Shown: one piece after another, positions 58,201 through 58,576 of the stretch
Numbering within the stretch: the first letter of the stretch is position 1
How the letters are laid out: each line of letters starts with the position of its first letter
NCBI RefSeq assembly: GCF_015706575.1
Contig: NW_024037056.1
Location: 6,089,176-6,153,175 of the forward strand
From: Patiria miniata
Taxonomy: Eukaryota; Echinodermata; Asteroidea; Valvatida; Asterinidae
DNA: 64,000 nt
Direction of reading: 5' to 3'
Program-made: the position numbers and the translations under genes
The notes under the pieces: model-generated
The model's input: only the letters and a program-made list of their open reading frames with translations
The model's database searches: none
What the model was told of the DNA's origin: nothing

Positions 58201-58576
58201 AAAGTGCTACATGCAGAACTTCACTAAAACAATGGTCCCGACATTTGGGTTTTGCTTTTTTTTTACTCGCCCTGTATTTGGAGGTGCTTGTTTTTTCTAT
58301 CGCAATTTCTGTGTGAAGTAAATTCTTAGATGGGAATAGAACACTAAACTTGTAAATCTGAGGTATGGATTTCTGTCAAATTGGACACAACTTTAAACGT
58401 AAACAGCACATAACAAAAACACATGTAACACATCCATAACTTTTGTAGTTTTTCCTTGACCTTTGACCTAATCAGTGATCATAAGTAATTTGAAATAGTC
58501 AAGTCATATAACAATGACTGAATGTTTCTCTTCACAGATGGCCCACGACCTCCGAATGGAATACAATATGTACTGA
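928..58576 (+). CDS. HYR(x23)-EGF-SEA-EGF-TM membrane protein, spliced, 5' partial
   Basis: Gene-level entry. The 32 exons listed below all have GT-AG borders, and their phases join to one open frame of 2233 codons plus stop (6701 nt plus one base from an upstream exon). In-window residue layout: HYR1-23 at 1-1909, EGF1 1910-1951, SEA-like 1952-2071, EGF2 2072-2113, transmembrane about 2132-2158, cytoplasmic tail 2164-2233. HYR is an immunoglobulin-like fold known from sea-urchin hyalin and other adhesion proteins; SEA domains sit near membranes and often self-cleave. I infer a type I adhesion or receptor protein, but do not recognise the specific gene. No signal peptide or start is visible, so at least one exon, probably more HYR exons, lies upstream. 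The 17 kb intron after HYR10 hosts a complete antisense gene. Confidence 0.9.
1207..2015. other. Intron HYR1-HYR2
   Basis: About 0.8 kb. No coding pattern found; the stretch 1380-1790 looks repeat-like but I see no second copy in the window. Confidence 0.5.
2016..2294 (+). CDS. HYR2 exon
   Basis: Acceptor TGTAG, donor GTACGT, phase 1-1, 93 codons. Core motifs: [27 protein letters not shown] and VTVNG. The middle of the domain, before the [15 protein letters not shown] strand, carries an insertion of about ten residues relative to HYR3. The outer Cys pair is present. Two NxT/S glycosylation sequons (NVT near the start, NAT near the end) are visible. Confidence 0.9.
2372..2687 (+). mobile_element. 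tRNA-derived SINE
   Basis: A box-like GGTGGCAAGTGCG and B box GGTTTGATTCC (2428-2438) followed by a nonhomologous body. Pol III SINE structure; the tRNA head cannot fold into an intact tRNA. Confidence 0.65.
2687..3197. mobile_element. TA-flanked MITE family A, full copy
   Basis: Ends TACAGGGTGAGT and ACTCACTCCGTA; arms of about 230 bp pair with each other. TA at both borders suggests Tc1/mariner-type mobilisation. Other copies: 36148-36594, 41658-41971, 57788-58276. Confidence 0.75.
3198..4070 (-). mobile_element. DNA-element family B copy, interrupted by palindrome
   Basis: Sequence shared with 46569-47119, 16568-16990 and 52862-53180 in inverted order; its end reads CTCTACCTTTAA (4059-4070). 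It is split at 3514-3519/3993-3998 by the palindromic element below. Confidence 0.7.
3520..3992. mobile_element. 473-bp palindromic element with TTTAAA duplication
   Basis: Two arms of about 224 bp, nearly identical as reverse complements, around a loop of roughly 25 bp near 3744-3767. TTTAAA precedes (3514-3519) and follows (3993-3998). The same host sequence without the insert is present near 46640 with a single TTTAAA, which defines the insertion. Confidence 0.85.
4099..4344 (+). CDS. HYR3 exon
   Basis: Acceptor ATTAG, donor GTGACA, phase 1-1, 82 codons. Motifs [35 protein letters not shown] and a closing VFIEG give a standard two-Cys HYR repeat. The acceptor lies only about 28 bp downstream of the end of a DNA-transposon-like repeat. 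The donor is followed within 20 bp by a GACTC microsatellite. Confidence 0.92.
4360..4480. repeat. GACTC-type microsatellite
   Basis: Imperfect GACTCGGACTC/GACTCTGACTC units beginning within 20 bp of the HYR3 donor. Confidence 0.7.
4936..5181 (+). CDS. HYR4 exon
   Basis: Acceptor GGCAG, donor GTAAGA, phase 1-1, 82 codons. Motifs [36 protein letters not shown] and TITIIG identify a two-Cys HYR repeat with the family's usual length. The Y-T-A-x-D strand is altered to ELIGTD. Confidence 0.92.
5629..6553. repeat. 11-bp minisatellite (TCAATCACAAG)
   Basis: About 80 units of TCAATCACAAG with variants (ATG, ACT). The same unit, reverse-complemented, forms the array at 35178-35815. ORFs across it are repeat artefacts. 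Confidence 0.9.
6680..6919 (+). CDS. HYR5 exon
   Basis: Acceptor CACAG, donor GTAAGT, phase 1-1, 80 codons. Motifs [35 protein letters not shown] and CRFTVTVYG. The usual AGN loop is replaced by ALNLAEC. The preceding intron carries an 11-bp minisatellite that ends about 125 bp before this acceptor. Confidence 0.92.
6973..7135 (-). mobile_element. Diverged SINE copy (Ser-tRNA-like family)
   Basis: GGGAATCGAACCCACAACC is the complement of a B box and T arm, preceded by a tail related to the copies at 16265 and 48.1 kb. Confidence 0.5.
7141..7385 (+). mobile_element. tRNA-derived SINE, second family
   Basis: Head GTTGGCGTAGCGGTA...GGGTTCGAAATCC with a body containing CCAGAATATTCTTCTGGGG. A reverse-oriented copy is at 54430-54650. 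Confidence 0.7.
7955..8510 (+). mobile_element. Penelope-like element fragment, GIY-YIG endonuclease region
   Basis: [41 protein letters not shown] and PVARHF match the Cys-containing GIY-YIG endonuclease region of Penelope-like retroelements. After 8335 the similarity ([19 protein letters not shown]) moves to another frame, so the copy is frameshifted. No reverse transcriptase is seen; a 5'-truncated dead copy in the intron before HYR6. Confidence 0.65.
8564..8818 (+). CDS. HYR6 exon
   Basis: Acceptor TGCAG, donor GTGGGT, phase 1-1, 85 codons. Motifs [30 protein letters not shown] and FIVEVRG. A short insertion lies between the CP motif and the first W-containing strand (VGWQEP). Two-Cys type. 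Confidence 0.92.
9099..9670. repeat. AGTACTCG satellite with dispersed flank
   Basis: Imperfect GTACTCGTACTC runs. The segment about 9126-9305 is shared with 51817-52005, so satellite and flank move together. Confidence 0.75.
9988..10345. repeat. Tandem duplication of about 170 bp
   Basis: Two copies of a block starting CGTCCGTCCG and containing GGGGTGATGTTCCTTTC and a palindromic ATCACCCCA arm pair. Short ORFs here are parallel translations of the two copies. Confidence 0.8.
10356..11690. repeat. 145-bp minisatellite, about nine units
   Basis: Period 145 (GGTAAATGGT at 10491, 10636, 10781 and on). Each unit carries GGTCAAAAGGTCAAAGGTCA, i.e. AGGTCA half-sites as DR1 followed by another half-site; six units are perfect, two read AGATCA, and the last is altered. 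Confidence 0.9.
12042..12293 (+). CDS. HYR7 exon
   Basis: Acceptor TCTAG, donor GTACGT, phase 1-1, 84 codons. Starts AYDMTPP rather than D-x-x-P. Motifs [41 protein letters not shown]. The conserved W strand is shifted into a longer, acidic N-terminal half. Two-Cys type. Confidence 0.9.
12294..12786. other. Intron HYR7-HYR8a
   Basis: The stretch about 12345-12480 is a reverse-oriented relative of 62265-62375 (CCATTCCTATTGGT, CGTCACGTGGC). The rest shows nothing. Confidence 0.55.
12787..12903 (+). CDS. HYR8 exon a (N-terminal half)
   Basis: Acceptor CTCAG, donor GTCAGA, phase 1-1, 117 nt. Codes [21 protein letters not shown], and stops in the conserved DNSG loop. The 3' half is 3.17 kb downstream (16075). 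This is the only HYR repeat in the window split by an intron. The intron's first few bases are followed at once by a foldback MITE. Confidence 0.88.
12908..13605. mobile_element. Foldback MITE just inside the HYR8 intron
   Basis: Left arm from GCCTTGGACAAGGCGC matches, inverted, the right arm ending near 13600; arms are about 180 bp with a non-repeated centre (13100-13400). It begins within 10 bp of the HYR8a donor. Confidence 0.75.
13828..14316. repeat. Repeat family C, copy 1
   Basis: About 490 bp, from ACATTTGCAAACATC to ATTCCCTTTAA. Copies at 14323-15548, 23218-23743, 56912-57215, 60288-60818, part copies at 40955-41080 (reverse) and 63942-64000. Ends are weak inverted repeats (GGGAATATACAAC...), so probably a MITE. 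Confidence 0.8.
14323..15548. repeat. Repeat family C, copy 2, split by a pogo-like element
   Basis: First 40 bp (AACATTTGCAAACATTAAA) lie before 14364 and the rest resumes at 15062 (CCAAATTATTATGAAATACC). It contains the inner palindrome CGCTGGTCGGCCGACCAGCG. Confidence 0.8.
14366..15059. mobile_element. pogo/mariner-like non-autonomous element
   Basis: CAGTCAAACCTGTACAG at the left and an inverted GCAGGTTTTACTG at the right, TA at 14364-14365 and 15060-15061. Internal GGTGGTCTTT repeats. 694 bp, no transposase ORF. Nested in family C copy 2. Confidence 0.75.
15861..15891. promoter_or_regulatory. Two CRE-like sites
   Basis: TGATGACGTCATCA (15861-15874, perfect palindrome with TGACGTCA) and a second TGACGTCA at 15884-15891, centres 20 bp apart. 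CREB/ATF consensus by sequence only; function not shown. Confidence 0.3.
16075..16203 (+). CDS. HYR8 exon b (C-terminal half)
   Basis: Acceptor preceded by a T-rich tract and ending AGCAG; donor GTAAGA; phase 1-1, 129 nt. With exon a it restores an ordinary 82-residue [38 protein letters not shown]. No in-frame methionine precedes it, so a simple ORF search would miss it. Phase agreement with exon a and the shared domain pattern support the join. Confidence 0.88.
16262..16560 (-). mobile_element. Ser-tRNA-like SINE, copy 1
   Basis: Reverse-oriented: complement of GGTTCGAGTCCCACC and the CTCGGTGGTCGAGTGG head, plus tail TTAGGTTTTTGCCCTTCACC. Copies at 48090-48240 and 48361-48530. Confidence 0.75.
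16568..16985 (+). repeat. DNA-element family B, partial copy
   Basis: Starts TTAAAGGTAGAGTATATC and matches the 46.6 and 52.9 kb copies (CTCAAAATCTAAAGAAGGG, TCATTCAGCCGA). Confidence 0.7.
16985..17135. repeat. Foldback with TTAGGG core
   Basis: Arms TATGTTCCGACACCCCTATG / its complement flank a TTAGGG-type tract at 17041-17092. A similar arrangement is at 52490-52575. Confidence 0.75.
17365..17392. repeat. Poly-C tract
   Basis: A run of more than 20 C. Similar poly-G/C runs at 11896, 30720 and 52035; lengths may be unreliable. Confidence 0.8.
17532..17777 (+). CDS. HYR9 exon (no cysteines)
   Basis: Acceptor CGTCAG, donor GTACTG, phase 1-1, 82 codons. Good HYR core: [43 protein letters not shown]. 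Both outer cysteines are gone: CP reads SAPTD and the last strand reads SHQF. The domain must fold without the usual disulfide. Confidence 0.92.
18030..18180. repeat. Half copy of MITE family E
   Basis: ATGGCTGCCATTGCTTGTTA through CTGACTGTGTGCCAAATG matches one arm of the foldback at 28790-29012. Confidence 0.65.
18225..18545. repeat. Foldback of CCTCATAAGTCCGACG units
   Basis: Several CCTCATAAGTCCGACG / CCTCATAGGTCCGACG units, then the inverted GTCGGACTTATGAGGCG, then both orientations again. Could form nested hairpins. Confidence 0.75.
18698..18946 (+). CDS. HYR10 exon
   Basis: Acceptor TACAG, donor GTAAGA, phase 1-1, 83 codons. Motifs [51 protein letters not shown]; two-Cys type. It is the last exon before the 17 kb intron that holds the antisense receptor gene. 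Confidence 0.93.
19290..19625 (-). pseudogene. Divergent SRCR-like exon remnant
   Basis: One open frame ([28 protein letters not shown]) resembles the middle of an SRCR domain but lacks VRL, the WDxxDA element and the DAGVxC end. It is cut on its 5' side by a MITE (about 19628-20018). No convincing splice sites. Likely a decayed exon; could be a very divergent real one. Confidence 0.45.
19628..20018. mobile_element. MITE family F, copy 1
   Basis: From CGTTTTCACTTAGAGCCACA to TGTGGCTTTTTGTGAAAACG, inverted ends. Related copy 33350-33840. It separates two SRCR remnants. Confidence 0.7.
20045..20372 (-). pseudogene. SRCR exon with frameshift
   Basis: Acceptor TACAG at 20373-20374 and a good start: [54 protein letters not shown]. 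The last part is out of frame: [14 protein letters not shown] is readable one frame over, so one indel lies near 20098. The first Cys (normally after WGTV) is Ser. Pseudogene or sequence error. Confidence 0.7.
20900..21140 (-). pseudogene. SRCR exon with frameshift and internal deletion
   Basis: [19 protein letters not shown] and [11 protein letters not shown] are in one frame; [28 protein letters not shown] continue in another. The 35-40 residues between the LGY region and NCNH are missing. With the 20.05 kb and 19.3 kb remnants it forms a decayed SRCR series downstream of the intact receptor on the same strand. Confidence 0.7.
21140..22545. other. AT-rich stretch
   Basis: No coding pattern found. 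Low-complexity ATAC/TACAA stretches at 21720-21990. Confidence 0.5.
22546..22729. mobile_element. Short intact MITE with GGTTTGCGGTAACACC ends
   Basis: Inverted ends CGGTTTGCGGTAACACCATG at both sides, 184 bp. Same ends as 8955/11808; a distant relative is at 63069-63246. Confidence 0.8.
22760..22979. mobile_element. piggyBac-like MITE (TTAA)
   Basis: TTAA at 22760 and 22976 flank CCCCTTAAGGACAGG and its inverted copy; 212 bp inside, GC-rich compared with its surroundings. Confidence 0.75.
23218..23743. repeat. Repeat family C, copy 3
   Basis: Starts AACATTTGCAAACATC, includes the GGTCGGCCGACC palindrome, and ends ACATTCCCTTTAA. Located 3' of the receptor gene. Confidence 0.8.
24085..24300 (-). 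mobile_element. tRNA-derived SINE, third family
   Basis: Complement of GGTACGTGGGTTCGAACCC with a GTGTCTTGCCCAAG tail. Related tails at 38400-38545, 42220-42350 and 44318-44592. It lies between the receptor stop and the decayed region. Confidence 0.7.
24407..24733 (-). CDS. TM6-TM7 and C-tail exon
   Basis: Acceptor TACAG, phase 0, 108 codons and stop. TM6 [16 protein letters not shown] and TM7 [18 protein letters not shown] are diagnostic of class B/adhesion-type receptors. The tail is basic and Ser/Thr-rich ([19 protein letters not shown]) and ends KEETYL. No AATAAA is obvious just downstream. Confidence 0.92.
   Translation of the reverse strand: MALLFGVCWLLAFVSVAVNHVILSYINVIVNSLQGVFIFMAFCLNRRVRALWRGRLLGRDATRFEAGRTKVGTKASNSKEKHAVTATRTTTVSSKGPKTKDIKEETYL
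24407..30337 (-). CDS. SRCR-SRCR-SMB class B 7TM receptor, spliced, complete, nested
   Basis: Gene-level entry. Exons 30337-30247, 28633-28292, 27946-27617, 27464-25123 and 24733-24407 join to 3432 nt (1143 residues) with matched phases (1,1,1,0). Order: signal peptide 1-29, SRCR 31-144, SRCR 145-254, somatomedin-B-like about 258-311, a large ectodomain with paired Cys motifs (ALCHG, AMCNG) and many sequons, then a 7TM domain from about 813. The 7TM pattern is class B of the Methuselah-like kind (TM7 with [11 protein letters not shown]). No canonical GPS cleavage motif is seen before TM1. It lies wholly within intron 10 of the HYR gene, on the opposite strand. Ligand unknown. Confidence 0.9.
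25123..27464 (-). CDS. SMB, ectodomain and TM1-TM5 exon
   Basis: Acceptor TATAG at 27465 (an in-phase alternative CTGCAG would start the exon at 27455), donor GTAATA, phase 1 in, 0 out, 2342 nt. SMB-like start: [31 protein letters not shown] 490-residue N-glycosylated ectodomain follows, then TM1 ([18 protein letters not shown]), TM2, TM3 with the conserved Cys (KYCQAM), TM4 ([16 protein letters not shown]), ECL2 with PPCWIPN, TM5 and the basic [10 protein letters not shown] loop. One very long exon for five helices suggests past intron loss or retrocopy joining, but the flanking introns show it is not a simple processed copy. Confidence 0.92.
27617..27946 (-). CDS. SRCR2 exon
   Basis: Acceptor CTCAG, phase 1-1, 110 codons. 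[59 protein letters not shown]. The segment between the WQC and GVTC cysteines is much shorter than in SRCR1, so the last disulfide loop is reduced. The donor (GTTCGT after ACTG) is weak; it was chosen because it keeps phase 1. Confidence 0.82.
28292..28633 (-). CDS. SRCR1 exon
   Basis: Acceptor TGAAG after a T tract, donor GTAAAA, phase 1-1, 114 codons. [71 protein letters not shown]. Six cysteines in group A SRCR order, a complete domain in one exon as usual for this family. Confidence 0.93.
28790..29012. mobile_element. Foldback MITE family E, intact
   Basis: TTGGCACACAGTCAGAGTAT and its inverted copy at the right end; inner arms AACAAGCAATTTTC / ATTGCTTGTTAT. In intron 1 of the receptor. 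Confidence 0.75.
29258..29998. repeat. CAG/CAA trinucleotide array
   Basis: About 740 bp of CAGCAACAG-type repeats in intron 1 of the receptor. Long open frames on both strands (poly-Ala, poly-Leu, poly-Thr) are artefacts of the repeat. Confidence 0.9.
30085..30235. repeat. Foldback in receptor intron 1
   Basis: TATGGGTCTAGTCTGAGTAA and CTTGGACCCAACTTATCGC are inverted at the right half. The element ends about 10 bp from the donor of the signal-peptide exon. Confidence 0.8.
30247..30337 (-). CDS. Signal-peptide exon of the SRCR-7TM receptor
   Basis: Start ATG at 30337-30335, donor GTAAGT, phase 1 out. Codes [10 protein letters not shown] followed by a hydrophobic core PLCLLVFLL and a polar end STSTVAQE: a standard cleavable signal peptide. 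A second in-frame Met (residue 12) just before the core is an alternative start. Confidence 0.85.
30338..33330. other. Region 5' of the receptor gene
   Basis: Must hold the receptor promoter, but no clear TATA or initiator can be assigned. A tandem duplication of about 80 bp with AATAAAGCTG lies at 31330-31455. An ACTCGTC run is at 32735-32762. No coding region recognised. Confidence 0.45.
33350..33840. mobile_element. MITE family F, copy 2 with repeated ends
   Basis: GTTTTCACGAAGAGCCACAT occurs at about 33377, 33468 and 33585 and inverted near 33815. Three direct ends suggest partial tandem or nested insertion of the same element. Confidence 0.7.
34615..35175 (+). pseudogene. Class A (rhodopsin-like) GPCR fragment, TM1-TM4
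   Basis: Three frames in order: TM1 with [17 protein letters not shown] (G-x-x-x-N motif) from 34615; TM2-TM3 with [15 protein letters not shown], a Cys at GCILRP and the DRY position as [12 protein letters not shown]; then TM4 [17 protein letters not shown] from about 35041. Two frameshifts (near 34780 and 35040). The copy stops where the 11-bp minisatellite begins. Neuropeptide-receptor-like by pattern; no intact version here. Confidence 0.75.
35178..35815. repeat. 11-bp minisatellite, reverse of 5.6 kb array
   Basis: GACTTGTGATT units (complement of AATCACAAGTC), followed by HYR11. The first unit block repeats TTTGTAATTAATTTGTGTCC-like sequence at the junction with the GPCR pseudogene. 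Confidence 0.9.
35892..36137 (+). CDS. HYR11 exon
   Basis: Acceptor GACAG, donor GTATGT, phase 1-1, 82 codons. Motifs [48 protein letters not shown]. First exon after the host intron; a minisatellite of the unit also seen before HYR5, in opposite orientation, ends shortly upstream. A MITE begins about 10 bp after the donor. Confidence 0.93.
36148..36594. mobile_element. MITE family A, end-truncated copy
   Basis: Both outer ends are missing; inner arms intact. Starts about 10 bp after the HYR11 donor. Confidence 0.7.
36667..36912 (+). CDS. HYR12 exon (no cysteines)
   Basis: Acceptor TTTAG, donor GTAATT, phase 1-1, 82 codons. Core [43 protein letters not shown] is replaced by WFPDD and the last-strand Cys by Thr/Arg (TRTL), so both halves of the outer disulfide are absent together. 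Confidence 0.92.
37140..37800. repeat. Minisatellite with GATACCATGG/GGTTACCATAG units
   Basis: Irregular units of 20-50 bp built from TAGTGGATAYCA and AGGTTACCATAG. In the HYR12-HYR13 intron. Confidence 0.85.
38149..38397 (+). CDS. HYR13 exon
   Basis: Acceptor ATCAG, donor GTATGT, phase 1-1, 83 codons. Motifs [52 protein letters not shown]; two-Cys. A SINE-like tRNA-derived sequence starts within a few bases of the donor. Confidence 0.93.
38400..38545 (+). mobile_element. tRNA-derived SINE fused to LINE tail
   Basis: CCAGTGGTTGCGGTGG ... TGGGTTCGAACCC (B box) then CTTGGGCAAGACAC and CACCCAGGAGTATAAATGG. It begins 3-4 bp after the HYR13 donor dinucleotide and is followed by the LINE fragment. 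Confidence 0.7.
38560..38772 (+). mobile_element. Non-LTR retrotransposon (LINE) ORF2 C-terminal tail
   Basis: Frame reading [38 protein letters not shown] and [13 protein letters not shown] with a stop at 38770-38772. The GLAPSYI...AFS..AP.LWNSLP signature is typical of the 3' end of CR1/Jockey-type reverse transcriptase ORFs. It follows a SINE-like sequence directly. Confidence 0.75.
38888..39130 (+). CDS. HYR14 exon (no cysteines)
   Basis: Acceptor ACCAG, donor GTGAAT, phase 1-1, 81 codons. Core [51 protein letters not shown] reads SSPDN and the last strand TVQF, so it is a third Cys-free repeat. Confidence 0.92.
39842..40084 (+). CDS. HYR15 exon (inner Cys pair only)
   Basis: Acceptor TTCAG, donor GTAAAT, phase 1-1, 81 codons. 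[49 protein letters not shown]. The outer positions are non-Cys (NQVP and TATF), but a pair appears at the inner positions (VSC and VTC) that HYR16 and HYR20 also use. Confidence 0.92.
40145..40728. mobile_element. Foldback MITE, HYR15-HYR16 intron
   Basis: AGTCCACACTCATT at the left and AATGAGTGTGGACT at the right; further inner pairing (ACCTTTGG / CCAAAGGT). About 580 bp. Confidence 0.75.
40955..41080 (-). repeat. Repeat family C, reverse part copy
   Basis: CAGGTGCCATAATTTTACAG to TTGTATATTCCCTTTAA matches the left half of family C inverted. Confidence 0.7.
41383..41619 (+). CDS. HYR16 exon (four cysteines)
   Basis: Acceptor TGTAG, donor GTATGT, phase 1-1, 79 codons. [50 protein letters not shown]. 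Both the outer and inner Cys pairs are present, the pattern known from four-Cys HYR domains in other proteins. Confidence 0.92.
41658..41971. mobile_element. MITE family A, right-half copy
   Basis: Begins in the central AGCAAAACGAAAACAAATC segment and ends TTGCTCTGTA. Confidence 0.7.
42010..42350 (-). mobile_element. SINE-like sequence
   Basis: GGGCTCAAACCCACGCC and AACCGCTAGGCCA are the complement of a tRNA-like head; tail CTTGCTCAAGGGCACAAG. Confidence 0.55.
42472..42723 (+). CDS. HYR17 exon
   Basis: Acceptor TTCAG, donor GTAAGA, phase 1-1, 84 codons. [54 protein letters not shown]. Two-Cys type; first strand carries a short acidic insertion (NEPPEDF). Confidence 0.92.
42995..43155. mobile_element. 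MITE family G, copy 1
   Basis: Ends GGTGTAAATCGAGGA and its inverted copy TCCTCGATTTACACC. Second copy at 49128-49320. Confidence 0.75.
43567..43815 (+). CDS. HYR18 exon
   Basis: Acceptor ATCAG, donor GTGAGT, phase 1-1, 83 codons. [57 protein letters not shown]. Close to the family consensus; two-Cys. Confidence 0.94.
43905..43975. repeat. GACTGACT microsatellite
   Basis: CTGACTGACTCCCCGACTGA units shortly after the HYR18 exon. Confidence 0.75.
44318..44592 (-). mobile_element. SINE with partial tandem copy
   Basis: Two blocks of TGGGTGGAGAGAGGCAAGT ... CCACTAGGCCAC, about 140 bp apart; each contains the complement of a tRNA-like B box region. Confidence 0.65.
44758..45003 (+). CDS. HYR19 exon
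   Basis: Acceptor TTCAG, donor GTACAG, phase 1-1, 82 codons. [56 protein letters not shown]. Two-Cys; the AGN loop reads VGL. Confidence 0.93.
45004..46276. other. Intron HYR19-HYR20
   Basis: No coding pattern or recognised repeat over 1.27 kb, apart from short AACATGTTT repeats near 45435. Confidence 0.5.
46277..46513 (+). CDS. HYR20 exon (four cysteines)
   Basis: Acceptor GTCAG, donor GTGAAG, phase 1-1, 79 codons, no internal methionine. [54 protein letters not shown]. Outer and inner Cys pairs are both present, as in HYR16. Confidence 0.9.
46569..47119 (+). mobile_element. DNA-element family B, full copy (empty site)
   Basis: Inverted ends TTAAAGGCAGAGTACATC and GATGTACTCTATCTTTAA. It carries the uninterrupted ACTTGGTTTAAAGATGG that is split by the palindrome in the copy at 3.2-4.07 kb. 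Confidence 0.8.
47312..47557 (+). CDS. HYR21 exon
   Basis: Acceptor CATAG, donor GTGAGT, phase 1-1, 82 codons. [53 protein letters not shown]. Two-Cys, near consensus. Confidence 0.94.
48088..48530. mobile_element. Two Ser-tRNA-like SINEs in inverted orientation
   Basis: A reverse copy (48090-48240, head truncated) and a plus copy (about 48361-48530) share ends. The plus head has a perfect GTGGG/CCCAC T stem but no matching acceptor stem, so it is not a tRNA gene. Confidence 0.8.
48773..49021 (+). CDS. HYR22 exon
   Basis: Acceptor TGCAG, donor GTGAGT, phase 1-1, 83 codons. [54 protein letters not shown]. The nearly invariant DN of the central loop is DD here. Two-Cys. Confidence 0.93.
49128..49320. 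mobile_element. MITE family G, copy 2
   Basis: GGTGTAAATCGAGGGC and inverted TCCTCGATTTACACC ends; internal AAATCGAGGACGACCTCGATT hairpin. Confidence 0.75.
49698..49943 (+). CDS. HYR23 exon (last HYR)
   Basis: Acceptor CCCAG, donor GTAAAT, phase 1-1, 82 codons. [46 protein letters not shown]. Two-Cys. It is the last HYR repeat before the membrane-proximal EGF-SEA-EGF stem. Confidence 0.93.
49995..50465. mobile_element. Foldback MITE before EGF1
   Basis: CCCCATAAATGCGGCCAATG and its inverted copy; arms of about 200 bp with a short loop near 50215-50245. A tRNA-like fragment (GGTTCGAGTCCCACC, 50505-50519) lies between it and the EGF1 acceptor. Confidence 0.8.
50573..50698 (+). CDS. EGF1 exon
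   Basis: Acceptor TGCAG, donor GTAAGG, phase 1-1, 42 codons. Six cysteines in EGF spacing: [28 protein letters not shown]. The opening DxCxxN resembles calcium-binding EGF domains, but a full calcium consensus is not clear. The 3' part of this exon with its donor is repeated seven more times just downstream (50760-51720). Confidence 0.9.
50662..51725 (+). repeat. EGF-exon-derived tandem array, eight copies
   Basis: GGGTTCTACC at 50662 (true exon), 50805, 50948, 51091, 51237, 51377, 51512 and about 51657; periods 143, 143, 143, 146, 140, 135 and 145. Each copy keeps the 3' part of the EGF1 exon, the TCTCG|GTAAGG donor and part of the intron. Copies 2-4 keep GGGATCTTCAAGTG...; copies 5-8 have this replaced by the AGTACTCG satellite. 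Confidence 0.9.
51726..52005. repeat. AGTACTCG satellite and dispersed flank
   Basis: Same satellite and flank (GAATGTCAAAGTAC ... GGTATAGCTTGACTTACC) as at 9.1-9.3 kb. Confidence 0.75.
52490..52575. repeat. Foldback with TTAGGG core, second copy
   Basis: CCCCGAAATCCTTA and TAAGGATTTCGGGG flank GGATTAGGGTTAGGG. Confidence 0.7.
52615..52754 (+). CDS. SEA-like domain exon a
   Basis: Acceptor TCTAG, donor GTAAGT; phase 1 in, phase 0 out; residues 1952-1998 of the in-window protein. Hydrophobic beta strand ([10 protein letters not shown]), then [13 protein letters not shown] and MQADLERI, which match the start of a SEA domain (F..aL.d..s.ey..l...v). Paired with the exon at 54076. Confidence 0.75.
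52862..53180 (+). repeat. DNA-element family B, partial copy
   Basis: TTAAAGGTATAGTCCATC start, then the CTCAAAATCTAAAGAAGGG segment. Interior of the SEA intron. Confidence 0.7.
53181..54075. other. SEA intron, remainder
   Basis: About 0.9 kb with no coding pattern or repeat recognised. Confidence 0.5.
54076..54295 (+). CDS. SEA-like domain exon b
   Basis: Acceptor TTCAG, donor GTAAGT; phase 0 in, phase 1 out; residues 1999-2071. Contains [17 protein letters not shown]: a GSIG at 2020-2023 sits where SEA domains carry the G^S[V/I]xx self-cleavage turn. A glycosylation sequon cluster (NIT, NTS) and an amphipathic helix follow. The call rests on pattern only; conservation is modest. Confidence 0.75.
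54430..54655 (-). mobile_element. tRNA-derived SINE, reverse copy
   Basis: Complement of the 7141-7385 SINE: GGGATTCGAACCCGGGTC and AAAGTACCGCTAACGCCAAC. Confidence 0.75.
54847..54922 (+). CDS. EGF2 exon a
   Basis: Acceptor CACAG-like (CAACAG), donor GTAAGA; phase 1 in, phase 2 out. Codes VCDEGYC, NGATC, QSTC; the rest of the domain lies in the next exon. Like HYR8, this domain is interrupted by an intron, here filled with a 25-bp minisatellite. Confidence 0.82.
55050..55634. repeat. 25-bp minisatellite inside the EGF2 intron
   Basis: About 23 units of TTTTTGCCAAAATGAATTC + TCATTG. The last unit runs directly into the acceptor TGTAG at 55631-55635, so the array supplies the T-rich tract. 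Confidence 0.92.
55636..55685 (+). CDS. EGF2 exon b (50 nt)
   Basis: Acceptor TTGTAG, donor GTGAGA; phase 2 in, phase 1 out. Codes [17 protein letters not shown] and completes six cysteines in C..C..C..C.C..C EGF spacing with exon a. The minisatellite of the intron runs directly into the acceptor. Confidence 0.82.
55722..56280. mobile_element. MITE family H
   Basis: GCAGCCAATTTCATGAA at the left; right end is an inverted version of GCAGCCGATTTCAGGAA. Multiple GCGCAA/TTGCGC motifs inside. Confidence 0.65.
56411..56649 (+). CDS. Transmembrane exon
   Basis: Acceptor TGCAG, donor GTAAGC; phase 1 in, phase 0 out. A short Thr/Pro-rich stalk is followed by about 27 hydrophobic residues (2132-2158) ending in four cysteines (2154-2157), then SRRQKIR as a stop-transfer signal. 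This fits a type I membrane protein; the Cys run is a likely palmitoylation site by analogy. The tail includes MYEAEHEY. A foldback MITE starts about 7 bp after the donor. Confidence 0.9.
56657..56893. mobile_element. Foldback MITE at the TM-exon donor
   Basis: GGGGCCAATTCCACCGCGCT at the left and its inverted copy at the right; arms of about 100 bp with GCTAAGCACA motifs. Starts about 7 bp after the donor. Confidence 0.85.
56912..57215. repeat. Repeat family C, truncated copy
   Basis: ACAACATTTGTAAACATC to GATTCTCTGACC; the 3' part is missing. Confidence 0.7.
57551..57634 (+). CDS. Cytoplasmic tail exon
   Basis: Acceptor TCCAG, donor GTCTGT, phase 0-0, 28 codons. Polar, Tyr- and Pro-containing ([23 protein letters not shown]). 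No known signalling motif recognised. Supported by phase agreement on both sides and by the absence of stops; weaker than the domain exons because it has no family pattern. Confidence 0.7.
57788..58276. mobile_element. MITE family A, full copy
   Basis: TA at 57788-57789 and 58275-58276; ends CAGGGTGAGTAAA and its inverted TTTACTCGCCCTG. Confidence 0.8.
58538..58576 (+). CDS. Terminal coding exon with stop
   Basis: Acceptor CACAG; frame phase 0 gives [12 protein letters not shown] then TGA. The stop lies 4 nt before a donor-like GTAAGA (58581), so a 3'UTR intron is possible. If this exon is not used, the tail would end differently; RNA evidence is needed to settle it. Confidence 0.65.
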   Translation: MAHDLRMEYNMY

